A DNA stretch of 64,000 bases from Bacillota bacterium (GCA_012798695.1 JAAZMR010000023.1:30749-94748), one strand, 5' to 3'; positions 25,632-34,287 are shown, counted from the first letter of the stretch. Numbers and translations are program-made. Notes: a model not told the origin generated them from the letters alone.

Positions 25632-26683
25632 GAATCACCCTTCCTACGCACCAACATGTCAATGAAAGCCTCTAAACGAGTCATGACGCCAGCTACTCCT
25701 GTATGTTCATCTAGGCATAGGGAAAGGTAGGGCAACCGATTTTGCTTACGGCAATCGAGCTCCAGCAGCTTATCTACCATGGCATCGGGCCCGCAGCCAA
25801 AGGCTGTGACGTGAATCAGGCCATCAATCATTTTCTCCTGGAAAAAGTGATAGGTGGCACGGATCACCTGGTTACTGTAATACCAGAATAGATATTTCGG
25901 TTGCTTCTTAGCCTGAGCCTTACGGCTCGGGGCAGGTACCATTTCGGGAGTCAATACCGTGGCACCCAGACGCTTCAGATTGGCGAGCAAACTGCAGTTG
26001 ACAAATTCATCATAGAGCATATATGGATAGCCGACGACTCCTAGTCGGACTTGCTTGCTAGAGTCTCCCAGCATTTCTGTGGATGCTTGGGCAGACGCGA
26101 TACCGCTTCTGGCGTCAGCCAGGCTGGGTGAGCTCTTATCCTGCAAGGATGCCCACCACTTTTCGATCACCGACATAGCTTCATTAGGTAGCATGTGATT
26201 GGCCAATAGAGCTTCATAGTATTGTCCGACTTGTATTGCTCTACGGTATGCGAGTAAACCCTTACGACGGCCTGCACCTAGGATTTTGGCAACATCTAGC
26301 CAGGCCCGCAGGGGAGCAAACCGCCCATCGCGGATATCGAGACGAGGAGTCAGCAGTGGAGGAATATCCGCCACCGAGGCCTTGATCATGTCGGATAACC
26401 CAAGAAACTTTGGGCAGAGAGTAGCCTCTCCATCGATACTCACCAAACGTGGTATGAGAATATAGTCCACCTGACCGATCAAGGCAGCGACATGTCCATG
26501 AAACACCTTTATGGGGATGCAGGCATCGGTCACGGTATCTCTGATACCTTGATCTACGATATCCTTGGTGGTAGGGGGACTCAACACAACTTCAGTTCCG
26601 AGTTCTTCCAGATATGTTTTCCATTGTGGGTAGAACGAATAGTATGCCAGAGACCTCGGAATGCCTACACGAATTGTCATCAT
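25628..26683 (-). CDS. acyl-CoA dehydratase activase-related protein (DUF2229)
   Basis: First gene of the trio. It opens IRVGIPRSLAYYSFYPQWKT and shares with the next gene the pattern LGTEVVLSPPTTKDI, ACIPIKVFHGHVAAL, an FGCGPDAMVDKLLEL cysteine segment and the C-terminal LDEHTGVAGVMTRLEAFID, so the two look like diverged copies. Conserved cysteines suggest an iron-sulfur cluster. ATG 26683 follows GGGAGG. Known family members sit next to BadF-type ATPases; the substrate is unknown. Confidence 0.75.
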   Translation of the reverse strand: MMTIRVGIPRSLAYYSFYPQWKTYLEELGTEVVLSPPTTKDIVDQGIRDTVTDACIPIKVFHGHVAALIGQVDYILIPRLVSIDGEATLCPKFLGLSDMIKASVADIPPLLTPRLDIRDGRFAPLRAWLDVAKILGAGRRKGLLAYRRAIQVGQYYEALLANHMLPNEAMSVIEKWWASLQDKSSPSLADARSGIASAQASTEMLGDSSKQVRLGVVGYPYMLYDEFVNCSLLANLKRLGATVLTPEMVPAPSRKAQAKKQPKYLFWYYSNQVIRATYHFFQEKMIDGLIHVTAFGCGPDAMVDKLLELDCRKQNRLPYLSLCLDEHTGVAGVMTRLEAFIDMLVRRKGDS

Positions 26684-26799
26684 TCAACCTCCCTACACTT
26701 CACAAATTACTTCGAGACTAGACACAAGAACGCCTGCCCACGGGGCTATTTTTCTCCAAAGGAGGCAAGATATGGAGTGAGAGAAGTTGAAGTCGGGGC

Positions 26800-27927
26800 C
26801 TAACCGGCCGGAGAAGCAAAGCAACTGCCTCTCACCGGCCATGATATGGTCACAGGGCTGCTGCGTGTACTTTCATTGCCACCATGGTCGATACTAGATA
26901 CTGCTAGTTCAATTGATATGATGACATCCTCAGGGTGAGACGACAGATCTGGTTGATATAGATAAGAAGTTATGGAAGCGGGTACTGTGGCGATTAATTG
27001 AAATCCGGCAAAGACATCCAGCTGTGTGTATAGCCTATATGCTTTTAGATCGTCTTCTATAGGCGCAACAGCATCCCAAGATACCAATATCCCATCCTCG
27101 TGTAACAATGCATTCACACTCTTAGGGGATGGGGGAGGTGCATCAATCATTCCAATGATCTCGACACATCCCCAAGCCGGATTCCACTCTACCGCGGTGG
27201 TTTTGCCTGGCTGAATGGTGATCACCTCCCAAGGGCTTTCGTAAAAGCGATTATAGGAGTGAAAGGTATTCTCATAAAGTTCTATTCGCAGGTCATGGGT
27301 ATGGGGCGGCAGTTCATCAATGGTCACTATCAGCTGGGATGCATCATCTCTGATAAACTCCTTGACTACTGCTGGCTGCTCACCCGTCCCGATAATGATC
27401 TTGCCTTTGACAAGCTCATATCTGCCAAAGCCCCCTAGGTCCAGAGCAATGACGAGTGTACCCGGGGCAGCCAGGAGAGGCAGATCTACGCCAGTCGTTT
27501 GGTCTTCATCAATCCATACACTGGTAGTGCCGGAATAGAGCATCTCACCTTGCCGGCCAAAGACGTCAACTCGCAGCTGCCATGTACCAACGAGGAGCTT
27601 GGATATCCTGCCAGATGCCGTCATTTGAGTCAAATCTACCACAAGGTCCTGTTGTACTTCTTGTTTGCCACGCGTAAGGGTAGCCGTCACCCGGCTAATG
27701 GAGTGGTTGTGAGCCATATCAGAAGTGAGCAAGGCTTTGACCGCTACACCACCGGTAGGACCATTGGGGGCATATGAAATGGTTTGGCCTAGACCCCCAA
27801 AACATCCACTAGTGAACATCGTCAGTCCGATTAGTGTCAGCACAAGCATGGTTTCTTGCCAGGCAAGGCTTCTGCATTGAGAGACAATACATTGAAGGAT
27901 GAGAGGAAAACGCGGTCGTGATGACAC
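26800..27927 (-). CDS. lipoprotein with fibronectin type III-like C-terminal domain
   Basis: Predicted surface lipoprotein. A hydrophobic stretch LVLTLIGLTMFTSGCFGG (about residues 29-46) ends in a TSGC lipobox; the 27 residues before it form an unusually long n-region. The mature part has beta-rich repeats, then a fibronectin III-like domain from about residue 265 (PSPKSVNALLHEDGILVSWD to the C-terminus). Start GTG 27927 is backed by AAGGAGG 7 nt upstream and by a consensus promoter. Function unknown; the layout suggests extracellular binding. Confidence 0.65.
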   Translation of the reverse strand: MSSRPRFPLILQCIVSQCRSLAWQETMLVLTLIGLTMFTSGCFGGLGQTISYAPNGPTGGVAVKALLTSDMAHNHSISRVTATLTRGKQEVQQDLVVDLTQMTASGRISKLLVGTWQLRVDVFGRQGEMLYSGTTSVWIDEDQTTGVDLPLLAAPGTLVIALDLGGFGRYELVKGKIIIGTGEQPAVVKEFIRDDASQLIVTIDELPPHTHDLRIELYENTFHSYNRFYESPWEVITIQPGKTTAVEWNPAWGCVEIIGMIDAPPPSPKSVNALLHEDGILVSWDAVAPIEDDLKAYRLYTQLDVFAGFQLIATVPASITSYLYQPDLSSHPEDVIISIELAVSSIDHGGNESTRSSPVTISWPVRGSCFASPAG

Positions 27928-28000
27928 AAAAACGCCTCCTTACCTCAAAGAGGGCAAGGTGGCGCAAGGACAGAGATAATCGTGTAATCCCTGTGGTTTC

Positions 28001-28029
28001 AGTATAGATTCTATGTCTTAGTCTGTCAA
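28001..28029 (-). promoter_or_regulatory. promoter of the FN3 lipoprotein gene
   Basis: Minus strand TTGACA (28029-28024) and TATACT (28006-28001) spaced by 17 nt, nearly consensus. The -35 box overlaps the stop codon of the upstream recombinase gene, showing that the lipoprotein has its own promoter. Confidence 0.85.
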
Positions 28030-29048
28030 GTAGCGAAAGGGTTCTTGTCTAAGGACGCCAAGAGTTTCTCATCATCTACATGAGTGTAGATTGTAGTTGT
28101 AGCAATATTCTCATGGCCCAAAAGGCGCATAAGTGTTCGCAGATCCTCACCATTTAAGTAAAGCGCGGTGGCGAAGGTATGTCGCAGCTTATGGGGGGTA
28201 AGCATCAGCTTCTTACTGTCCGGCAAGTCGGTGAGCGCCACATACTCCTTGAGCTTTTGCTGAATCGCGCGGGGGGTGATGCGCGTATACCTATTGCCAA
28301 GAAAGAGTGCCAAGCGGTGTTGACCCTTAGCTTTGCCTCTGGGACGGACTTTTTTGTACTCTGCTACCGCCTCTCGGACTGCCGGGGGAACCGGGATGGG
28401 GCGATTCTTCCCACCTTTTCCACCGGTAACTCGATAAAACGTGGTTTCGGGCCCGATATCATCAATATTCATTTGTACGACTTCACCAATACGCAACCCC
28501 ATACTCAGCATGATCAGGAAGACAGTATAGTCCCTTTCACATCCATGTCTTTGCACAGTAGCGAGAAAATGGAAAGCTTCCTCAGCGGTTAGGTGCAAAG
28601 GTGCTTCATTGCGATGGATGGTCTTGGTTTCTAGGTCATAAATCAAAAAGGGATCAGGCAGCAGCTCACGGTCGAAAAGATACTTAAAGAATCGCCTAAC
28701 CGCCACGATTTTGCGGTTGATCGTGGTTTGAGCGTAACCCTGAGTTTCTTTCAGAAAGAGGAAATACCCAACCAGATCGTCGGGGCGAATTGCTTCCAGA
28801 TCGACTGTAAAACCGTCCAGAAGCCGACTAGAAACGGCTGTTAACCTCTGATTATCAGCCTCGAAAGCGGCCTCGAATTCGCTATAGGCGATCTTGCTGT
28901 GAGGCAGAGTTACACAAGGACATCGAGCCAGGACCAGATGCAGCTTAAGCAGCCGTAAGTCCGATCTATAGGCTTTAGCGGTATTGAGGCTCTTATTGAT
29001 ACTCAAACTGGCAATGAATCTTTCTACCTGTAGATCAAAATCCAACAC
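28026..29048 (-). CDS. tyrosine recombinase, XerC/XerD-like
   Basis: Site-specific recombinase. The N-terminal SAM-like core-binding domain is about residues 1-155, longer than in Xer because of an insert near 55-80. The catalytic domain has Arg in LSMGLRIGEVVQM, Lys in TGGKGGKNRPIPVP, HKLRHTFATALY, LLGHENIATTTIYTHV with the nucleophile Tyr: the R-K-H-R-H-Y set is complete. Start GTG 29048 follows GGAGGAATCACTT. No att-like repeats or phage genes flank it, so a chromosome-dimer or housekeeping role is more likely than a mobile-element integrase. Confidence 0.85.
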   Translation of the reverse strand: MLDFDLQVERFIASLSINKSLNTAKAYRSDLRLLKLHLVLARCPCVTLPHSKIAYSEFEAAFEADNQRLTAVSSRLLDGFTVDLEAIRPDDLVGYFLFLKETQGYAQTTINRKIVAVRRFFKYLFDRELLPDPFLIYDLETKTIHRNEAPLHLTAEEAFHFLATVQRHGCERDYTVFLIMLSMGLRIGEVVQMNIDDIGPETTFYRVTGGKGGKNRPIPVPPAVREAVAEYKKVRPRGKAKGQHRLALFLGNRYTRITPRAIQQKLKEYVALTDLPDSKKLMLTPHKLRHTFATALYLNGEDLRTLMRLLGHENIATTTIYTHVDDEKLLASLDKNPFAT

Positions 29049-29363
29049 AAGTGATTCCTCCGGTATGTTCTTTCGATGAAGTAAGCTCCCAATGTACCTA
29101 ATTCACTAGACAACCGACATTTCCTGTAATTCTCGTGATTCGATGGGATAGAGGTGTAGGGGCGTGATCGGCATAGGCAGCTAGATTCATACGATTAAAT
29201 CAGATGGAAATCACCACACTTCGTAGAAGATATATTATGCGAAGTGGATTGCCGTTTGTTTGTTTTGTTGGGACCGACCGGTCTTATTACTTCGTGAGCC
29301 AGCACAAACATGTGCTTCGTAGACAACACTCATACAACAACCAGCCTAGCGTGGAATCAAACA
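29049..29363. other. intergenic stretch with no supported gene
   Basis: Between the recombinase start and the stop of the LysM gene. The 72-aa plus-strand ORF here (29204-29422) has no ribosome site and runs into the LysM gene. Short inverted pieces are present but none is convincing. Confidence 0.5.
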
Positions 29364-29807
29364 TCAAGTTGAACGTGAAACGGGATCAGGATAAACAGCA
29401 ACTGGTTCACGATATGCCCTAATTCCCTCGCTTCGCTGCATGCCAGAGTCGTCGGTGGGTATCAATAATGTTTGACCCGGTCTGATGTTGACTGATTCGA
29501 GCTCATTCAGTTGTCTAATCTGGTATACGGTTCTTCGTGGATCAGCACCTGGTTTAGCCTTCCTTGCAATTGTCCATAATGTATCTCCTTGACGTACGAC
29601 TATGGTTGCATAGCTTGGTTTGGGCCTACTATACGATACTACCCCGACAAAAATGGACCCGGCAAGCAGCAAAGCTCCCAGCGCAACAAGGATGGCCTTC
29701 TCGATCCTCTGTCTTCGGGATGCAAGGTGTTTGCATTTATGGAGAGATTTACTCTGTCCGGCAGTAGTGCCTGTGTCAAGCTGTACCTGACCAACATCCA
29801 GCGCCAT
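29364..29807 (-). CDS. YneA-like LysM protein (SOS cell-division inhibitor candidate)
   Basis: Small membrane-anchored protein: a basic N-terminal region, one transmembrane helix (AILVALGALLLAGSIFVGVVS, about 39-60) and a LysM domain (ATIVVRQGDTLWTIARKAK to GQTLLIPTD). This is the layout of YneA, the LexA-controlled division inhibitor of Bacillus, which also sits divergently beside lexA. ATG 29807 follows GGGAGG. Its promoter (29862-29890) contains LexA boxes, so SOS induction is well supported. Identity as a division inhibitor is by synteny and layout. Confidence 0.78.
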   Translation of the reverse strand: MALDVGQVQLDTGTTAGQSKSLHKCKHLASRRQRIEKAILVALGALLLAGSIFVGVVSYSRPKPSYATIVVRQGDTLWTIARKAKPGADPRRTVYQIRQLNELESVNIRPGQTLLIPTDDSGMQRSEGIRAYREPVAVYPDPVSRST

Positions 29808-29838
29808 ACTAGCAGCACCTCCCGAACTAATGTCTTGG

Positions 29839-29852
29839 CGAACACGTGTGTG
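29839..29852 (+). promoter_or_regulatory. LexA box A
   Basis: CGAACACGTGTGTG matches CGAACRNRYGTTYG at 13 of 14 positions. It lies between the -10 and the start codon of the LysM gene. Confidence 0.65.
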
Positions 29853-29861
29853 TCTGCATTT

Positions 29862-29890
29862 ACCATATCACGAACAGGTGTTTTCGTCAA
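29862..29890 (-). promoter_or_regulatory. promoter of the YneA-like gene
   Basis: Minus-strand TTGACG (29890-29885) and TATGGT (29867-29862) with a 17-nt spacer. The spacer is filled by LexA box B. Confidence 0.75.
29871..29884 (+). promoter_or_regulatory. LexA box B
   Basis: CGAACAGGTGTTTT matches the Gram-positive LexA consensus at 13 of 14 positions and sits between the -35 and -10 of the LysM gene promoter. Confidence 0.75.
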
Positions 29891-29923
29891 CACCAACCGG
29901 GGCGAAAAGTACGGCAATAATTG

Positions 29924-29937
29924 CGAACGGGCGTTTG
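29924..29937 (+). promoter_or_regulatory. LexA box C
   Basis: CGAACGGGCGTTTG matches CGAACRNRYGTTYG at all 14 positions. It overlaps the lexA -35 box, indicating autorepression. Confidence 0.88.
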
Positions 29938-29963
29938 CAAAGGGGTTCTTGCTGTGCTATAAT
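29935..29963 (+). promoter_or_regulatory. lexA promoter
   Basis: TTGCAA at 29935-29940 and perfect TATAAT at 29958-29963, 17 nt apart. Predicted start near 29970. A further weak LexA-like site (29979-29992, 12 of 14) lies just downstream. Confidence 0.85.
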
Positions 29964-30019
29964 CAAGTTGATGTGTTGAGAACGGATTTTCGTGAAGTTA
30001 GCCATCGGGAGGGAACCCT

Positions 30020-30637
30020 ATGAACGAACTCACTGAACGGCAAGGACAAGTACTGGAGTTCATCAAAGAACACGTCAGAGAAAAGGGCTATCCACCCTCG
30101 GTTCGAGAAATAGGTGACGGTGTTGGTTTGCGCAGCAGCTCAACCGTGCATGGGCATTTGCGGCGGCTGGAAAGCAAGGGATATATTCGCCGGGATCCCA
30201 CGAAACCCCGTGCTATTGAGATCCTCAATGATCAGCCGGAAGAGAGCCGCATCATAAGAGACGTAATAGCTGTGCCTGTGGTGGGCAATGTTACGGCCGG
30301 ACGACCTATCTTGGCGGTGGAAAACGTGGAAGACTACTTTCCGCTGCCTCGTGCCTTTGCATCTGATGAAGCTACTTTCATACTGCGAATTCAGGGTGAC
30401 AGTATGATTGAAGCAGGGATTTTGGACGGCGACTATGTAATAGTTCGCCAGCAACCCGATGCACTTAACGGGGACATAGTTGTAGCACTCATTGAGGATG
30501 AAGCGACTGTCAAACGGTTCTTCAAAGAGTTAGACCATATTCGCTTACAACCGGAAAACCCGGTCTATGATCCGATTGTCACTACTGATGCTCACATCTT
30601 AGGGAAAGTCATCGGAGTTCTGAGAATGGTTCACTAA
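30020..30637 (+). CDS. lexA: LexA repressor
   Basis: SOS repressor and self-cleaving peptidase. The N-terminal winged helix covers residues 1-65 ([20 protein letters not shown]). The cleavage site Ala-Gly is in VTAGRPI, the catalytic Ser in [10 protein letters not shown] and the Lys in DEATVKRFF, so autoproteolysis should work. Length 205 is standard. ATG 30020 follows GGGAGGG. It has its own promoter overlapped by a perfect LexA box and is divergent from the YneA-like gene. Confidence 0.96.
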   Translation: MNELTERQGQVLEFIKEHVREKGYPPSVREIGDGVGLRSSSTVHGHLRRLESKGYIRRDPTKPRAIEILNDQPEESRIIRDVIAVPVVGNVTAGRPILAVENVEDYFPLPRAFASDEATFILRIQGDSMIEAGILDGDYVIVRQQPDALNGDIVVALIEDEATVKRFFKELDHIRLQPENPVYDPIVTTDAHILGKVIGVLRMVH

Positions 30638-30741
30638 CGGAGGCACTTATTATAGAATCTCGGTGGTTGCTGACTTATTGGTACTGGTTAGATTGAGTTT
30701 GTTTTAGATCGGGGCGTAATCATGCTGCCTACATGGAAGTA

Positions 30742-30782
30742 AGGGGGCGAACCGATTGCCCGCTTTTCGAGCACGGCCCCCT
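30742..30782 (+). terminator. hairpin downstream of lexA
   Basis: AGGGGGC and GCCCCCT form a 7-bp GC-only stem with a 27-nt loop, about 105 nt after lexA. There is no T-run, so termination is uncertain. It is also close to the stop of the convergent gene. Confidence 0.4.
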
Positions 30783-30806
30783 ACTCCCTTGGTAAGCGTA
30801 TTTTAC

Positions 30807-31145
30807 TCAAGAGGTCGTATCCTCGTACTTTTCTTTCGTGATGAAACTACCATTTTCTAACCACTTATTTGTAACTCTGTACATTCCGTCAAATTCCAGA
30901 CGTAATTGCATCCGGTTAAAGCAGTTATTCCCCATAACCGTCTTATTGATGAACATTTGGTAATCATGATTGCCAGCTTCTTCGCGTTGTATCTCCGATG
31001 ATTTGCGAAGACGTAATGCCAACTTCTCCCCACATTTATCACACTGCACATAGACCCAGACAGCGTCCTTAGTCACGCGAATACCTGGCTGCTGGGTGGA
31101 CCCTGGTGATATGAACTTGCTTACCAACTTTGCCAGTAAACCCAA
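30807..31145 (-). CDS. hypothetical protein with CxxC motif
   Basis: Not recognised. About 112 residues; an N-terminal hydrophobic-basic stretch (LLAKLVSKF) is followed by a beta-rich segment with CDKCGEKLALRLRKSSEIQRE, which looks like half of a zinc ribbon, and a lone later Cys (NNCFNR). The ORF track starts at 31178, but GGAGG 7 nt before TTG 31145, directly after the upstream stop, is the better start. It is the second gene of a pair with the ORF ending at 31148. Confidence 0.55.
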   Translation of the reverse strand: MGLLAKLVSKFISPGSTQQPGIRVTKDAVWVYVQCDKCGEKLALRLRKSSEIQREEAGNHDYQMFINKTVMGNNCFNRMQLRLEFDGMYRVTNKWLENGSFITKEKYEDTTS

Positions 31146-31147
31146 TC

Positions 31148-31561
31148 CTAAACCTCCATAGTCTGCTCGGTTTCCCAATGGTTAGTATCCTTAAGTAGGC
31201 CATTGCGTGGGCTCGAGCTACCCGAGGTACGTAAGGCCAGCATGTCTGCCGAACCGATGCCCAATAATGTAAAGAACATCTCCAGAGCCTGTTCTAACCC
31301 CCGCTGCTCTGGGGCAACCGTTTGATCAGGATCAAAAAGAGGCAGTTTGGCATATTCCTGCACAGCCATTTCATACGCCAAGTCTACCCCTTTTTCATCC
31401 ACGAGCTCCATTAGGTCGCTATATTTCTGTCGTCGCGTCTCCGCCTGTGCTTTCCAAAAGTCGGGGTTGGAGGTCAAGCTGCTTGCTAGGAGATCTTGCT
31501 TGGCGAGCCGCCTAAACTTCTTCAACCCCCTGAGGACATCATCTTTGGCCACCTGTATCAT
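31148..31561 (-). CDS. hypothetical soluble helical protein
   Basis: Not recognised. 137 residues, largely helical and charged in the first 90 (DVLRGLKKFRRLAKQDLLAS, then QAETRRQKYSDLMELVDEKG), with an amphipathic ALEMFFTLLGIGSADML segment and a low-complexity tail. ATG 31561 follows GGGGGG with normal spacing. Its last codons contain the ribosome site of the next gene, so the two products are translationally coupled and may act together. Confidence 0.55.
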   Translation of the reverse strand: MIQVAKDDVLRGLKKFRRLAKQDLLASSLTSNPDFWKAQAETRRQKYSDLMELVDEKGVDLAYEMAVQEYAKLPLFDPDQTVAPEQRGLEQALEMFFTLLGIGSADMLALRTSGSSSPRNGLLKDTNHWETEQTMEV

Positions 31562-31806
31562 AGCGCATCCCCCCTGATAACCATCGCTTCTTCAGTACTT
31601 CTACCCGCGCAGCTCAAATCCTCTTATCTGGCTCCACTAATCCCTGGATCCAATTCCCCATGTCTTCACAGTGACCTGCTATCACCAATGCTTTTGATTC
31701 AGCTTATGCTGGTAAGGCGGCAAAAAGTAACCAATAATAGGATTCGTTTGGGGCAGCTCCAATATACAAAAAAACTGGCTGATCATTGAAAACCTGTTGC
31801 CTATGC

Positions 31807-32469
31807 TCAGAGAACACCATGGCGCCTTAGTTCACTTATGGCATCCGGTGCCTGTAGATAGTGAAAAAGAGCCATTATGTATTGTCCCTTTTCCTTATAG
31901 ATCGCACTCAACAGCAGGTGTGTATACTGGTTTTTTGGATCAAGTTTCAGGGCGCGTTCGAGGTGGACCTGTGCTCGCTCAATCTCACCAGTCTGACCGC
32001 ACACTATAGCACAGAAATTTCGGCTCCAGGCAACAGTTGGGGCCAGGCGAATGATCTCCTCGAAATAGCTGATGGACTGTTCCAGGTCACCAAAGGCGTA
32101 GGAACCAAAGGCAGCACAATTCAGCAACAGCAGGTCTTCAGGTGAACGTCGCAGCTGCCGGAGGTTGTCCAAGACAAACTCAGCAACCTCTTCTCTATAA
32201 CCATCTTCTCCGGCTATCTCCAGTTCTTTCAAAGCTCGCGGTAGTTGACCTAGATTAGCAAAGGCTATTCCTCTCAGCAATCGGCTTGCCACGGTTCTGC
32301 TTAATTCGTTCTCCCCAATCACTTTTTCCCAGTCAACATGGTTAGGTGCAGTCTGGCTTTGAGCATGAGTAATAGAGGGCCAGATGGTATTGGTCCAACC
32401 AAGTAACAGGGCTACCAATAGGATACCTGCAATTAGTCTTTGCTCTACCAACCGTACCCCATTGTTCAT
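31807..32469 (-). CDS. exported TPR-repeat protein
   Basis: A signal peptide-like N-terminus (LIAGILLVALLLGWTNTIW, cleavage likely near THAQS) precedes at least three tetratricopeptide-like repeats: LLRGIAFANLGQLPRALKEL, AFGSYAFGDLEQSISYFEEI, and VCGQTGEIERAQVHLERALKLDP. TPRs mediate protein-protein contacts; the partner is unknown. The ORF track starts at GTG 32475; ATG 32469 has better spacing from AGGGAG. It follows a small membrane protein gene by 22 nt. Confidence 0.65.
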   Translation of the reverse strand: MNNGVRLVEQRLIAGILLVALLLGWTNTIWPSITHAQSQTAPNHVDWEKVIGENELSRTVASRLLRGIAFANLGQLPRALKELEIAGEDGYREEVAEFVLDNLRQLRRSPEDLLLLNCAAFGSYAFGDLEQSISYFEEIIRLAPTVAWSRNFCAIVCGQTGEIERAQVHLERALKLDPKNQYTHLLLSAIYKEKGQYIMALFHYLQAPDAISELRRHGVL

Positions 32470-32491
32470 CCTCACAACTCTCCCTACACCA

Positions 32492-32779
32492 TTAGCAGAA
32501 CACGTGCACTGCCTGAATAGCCACCAGCAACACTACTGAGCCCTGAAATACCCAAAGGGCCAGCCGCACTATAGTCAATAGGATTGCAGGCCATGGCAGC
32601 TGGTTTGAGCTCTCCGTTGCTGGCTCTGCCTCTACCAGGAGGTCGAGATATGGGTTCCCCCGACATTTCGGCCTTCGTTGTGGCCAATAAGAGCAACCAC
32701 ATAAATAGACAGCAAGACCACATAGAGCGACAACCCCACTTATGAGCGCCACCTGCAGCAGAAGCATACCCAAGCCCAT
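32492..32779 (-). CDS. small membrane protein, two transmembrane segments
   Basis: Not recognised. 95 residues with two hydrophobic segments (LLLQVALISGVVALCGLAVYLCGC and ILLTIVRLALWVFQGSVVLLVAIQ) flanking a short charged loop. ATG 32779 follows AAGGGGG by a normal distance, which favours this frame over the overlapping 79-aa ORF in another frame. Probably co-transcribed with the TPR protein. Confidence 0.5.
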   Translation of the reverse strand: MGLGMLLLQVALISGVVALCGLAVYLCGCSYWPQRRPKCRGNPYLDLLVEAEPATESSNQLPWPAILLTIVRLALWVFQGSVVLLVAIQAVHVFC

Positions 32780-32854
32780 ACTAAGATCCCCCTTAGGTAG
32801 GATATGTGTTTACCTAAGGAGAGGTCACTGGTTGTTGTGTCATGTCGATCTGGT

Positions 32855-33619
32855 TCAGTCTAGATCCCATTGAGCCAACTCATCCATAAAGGCTTCATGG
32901 GTTAGCTGAAAGCGAACTGGGGTGATGGAGATCCAACCATCCTTGACTGCCCTTGTATCTGAGTCTAGTCCTTCCTCCAGATCAATCGCTTGACCGGTAA
33001 GCCAGTAATAGGTTCGTCCCCAAGGGTCTAGCCTCTTTTCCACAAAATCACGATATCTGCGAATTCCCACCCGTGTAATCTTGATGCCTCTTATCTCGGC
33101 ACCAGGAACCCTAGGTAAATTGACATTCAGCAAGGTATCTTTGGGCAGCCCCTTGTTCTGGACCTCTCTTGCTGTGCTGGCGGTTAACGTCACCGCTTTC
33201 TTCAGATTCAACCATGTGCCCGAATAATCGGCGATCGAGATAGCCAACGCAGGAATCCCCATAATTAGTGCCTCAACGGCCGCTGATACCGTTCCTGAAT
33301 AGAGCACATCAGTTCCTAGGTTCGGGCCGGCATTGACTCCAGAAACCACCAGATCTGGCCGGTGGTCCACCAACATCTCCAGACCGAGCTTTATACAATC
33401 TGCCGGAGTGCCATCTACCTGAAAGGCGAGGACAGCCCCCGGTATACCTCCAACCTCTGTCACTCGCAACGGTCTATGCATGGTAACTGCATGTCCCATC
33501 CCACTGCGCTCACGATCGGGAGCGACCACATACACATTTCCCAGCGAGCTTAGACCTTTGACCAGCTCCAGCAGCCCTGTGGATCTGATCCCATCATCAT
33601 TAGTTATAAGAATATCCAC
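32855..33619 (-). CDS. surE: 5'/3'-nucleotidase SurE
   Basis: Metal-dependent survival-protein-E phosphatase acting on nucleoside monophosphates. The N-terminal metal motif ILITNDDGIRSTGL, the APDRERSGMGHAVT loop, TPADCIKLGLE and VVSGVNAGPNLGTDVLYSGT are intact. Length 254 is typical. GTG 33619 follows TAGGAGG. The MgtC-family gene ends 11 nt upstream, so they are likely one transcript. Confidence 0.94.
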   Translation of the reverse strand: MDILITNDDGIRSTGLLELVKGLSSLGNVYVVAPDRERSGMGHAVTMHRPLRVTEVGGIPGAVLAFQVDGTPADCIKLGLEMLVDHRPDLVVSGVNAGPNLGTDVLYSGTVSAAVEALIMGIPALAISIADYSGTWLNLKKAVTLTASTAREVQNKGLPKDTLLNVNLPRVPGAEIRGIKITRVGIRRYRDFVEKRLDPWGRTYYWLTGQAIDLEEGLDSDTRAVKDGWISITPVRFQLTHEAFMDELAQWDLD

Positions 33620-33630
33620 GTACCAGCCTC

Positions 33631-34287
33631 CTACTGCCAGCTAATCTCCTTGACTTCAGATAGGCTCGATAGCTCCTGCATCAAGCCTTCCAGCTGAATG
33701 CCATGGGGAGTCTCAACTCTCATCTCTACATAGCATTCCCCGTCATCGGTTGTATCTACTGTCATAGTACGGATATTCACGCGCCGTTGACCTAACAAAG
33801 TAGCTATGGCTGCTAGTTGACCAGGTCTATCGGCGACCTGTAGTCGCAGAGAACGCTCTTCGTGAGGGAGCAAGTACTGCTCCAATTTGTTCACCAGAGT
33901 GAGAACAGCCAATAAGGTGGCGATCACTGCTCCGAGGTAAAAGCCTGAGCCAATTGCTAAACCGATTCCAGCGACAACCCAGAGACTTGCTGCTGTTGTG
34001 AGGCCTTTGATGCTCAAACCTTCCCGCAAAATGGTTCCAGCACCGAGAAAGCCAATACCACTAACTACCTGTGCGGCTAATCTGCCTGGATCCCATCTTG
34101 AACCGTCAATCCCACTCTCAGCGAAACCGTAGATAGAAATCAACATGATCAACGTGGACCCCAAGCAGACCAAAATCTGAGTACGGAATCCAGCTGCCCG
34201 GCCATGTATTTCTCTTTCTATCCCAATTAGGCCTCCGGCTGCGACAGCCAAAACCAGCCGAAGTATGACCTCCCACTGAGTGAGCAC
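33631..34287 (-). CDS. MgtC/SapB family membrane protein with C-terminal ACT-like domain
   Basis: Inner-membrane protein with four to five helices carrying the MgtC signature GGLIGIEREIHGRAAGFRTQ near residue 19 and SGIGFLGAGTILREG. After residue about 145 a soluble ACT-like domain follows (LRLQVADRPGQLAAIATLLG). Some members are linked to magnesium or phosphate homeostasis. GTG 34287 follows GGATGGGGG. Probably transcribed with surE. Confidence 0.85.
   Translation of the reverse strand: MLTQWEVILRLVLAVAAGGLIGIEREIHGRAAGFRTQILVCLGSTLIMLISIYGFAESGIDGSRWDPGRLAAQVVSGIGFLGAGTILREGLSIKGLTTAASLWVVAGIGLAIGSGFYLGAVIATLLAVLTLVNKLEQYLLPHEERSLRLQVADRPGQLAAIATLLGQRRVNIRTMTVDTTDDGECYVEMRVETPHGIQLEGLMQELSSLSEVKEISWQ

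Noticed and set aside
29204-29422. 72-aa plus ORF between recombinase and LysM genes
   Set aside because: No ribosome site, and it runs antisense into the LysM gene; composition is not protein-like.
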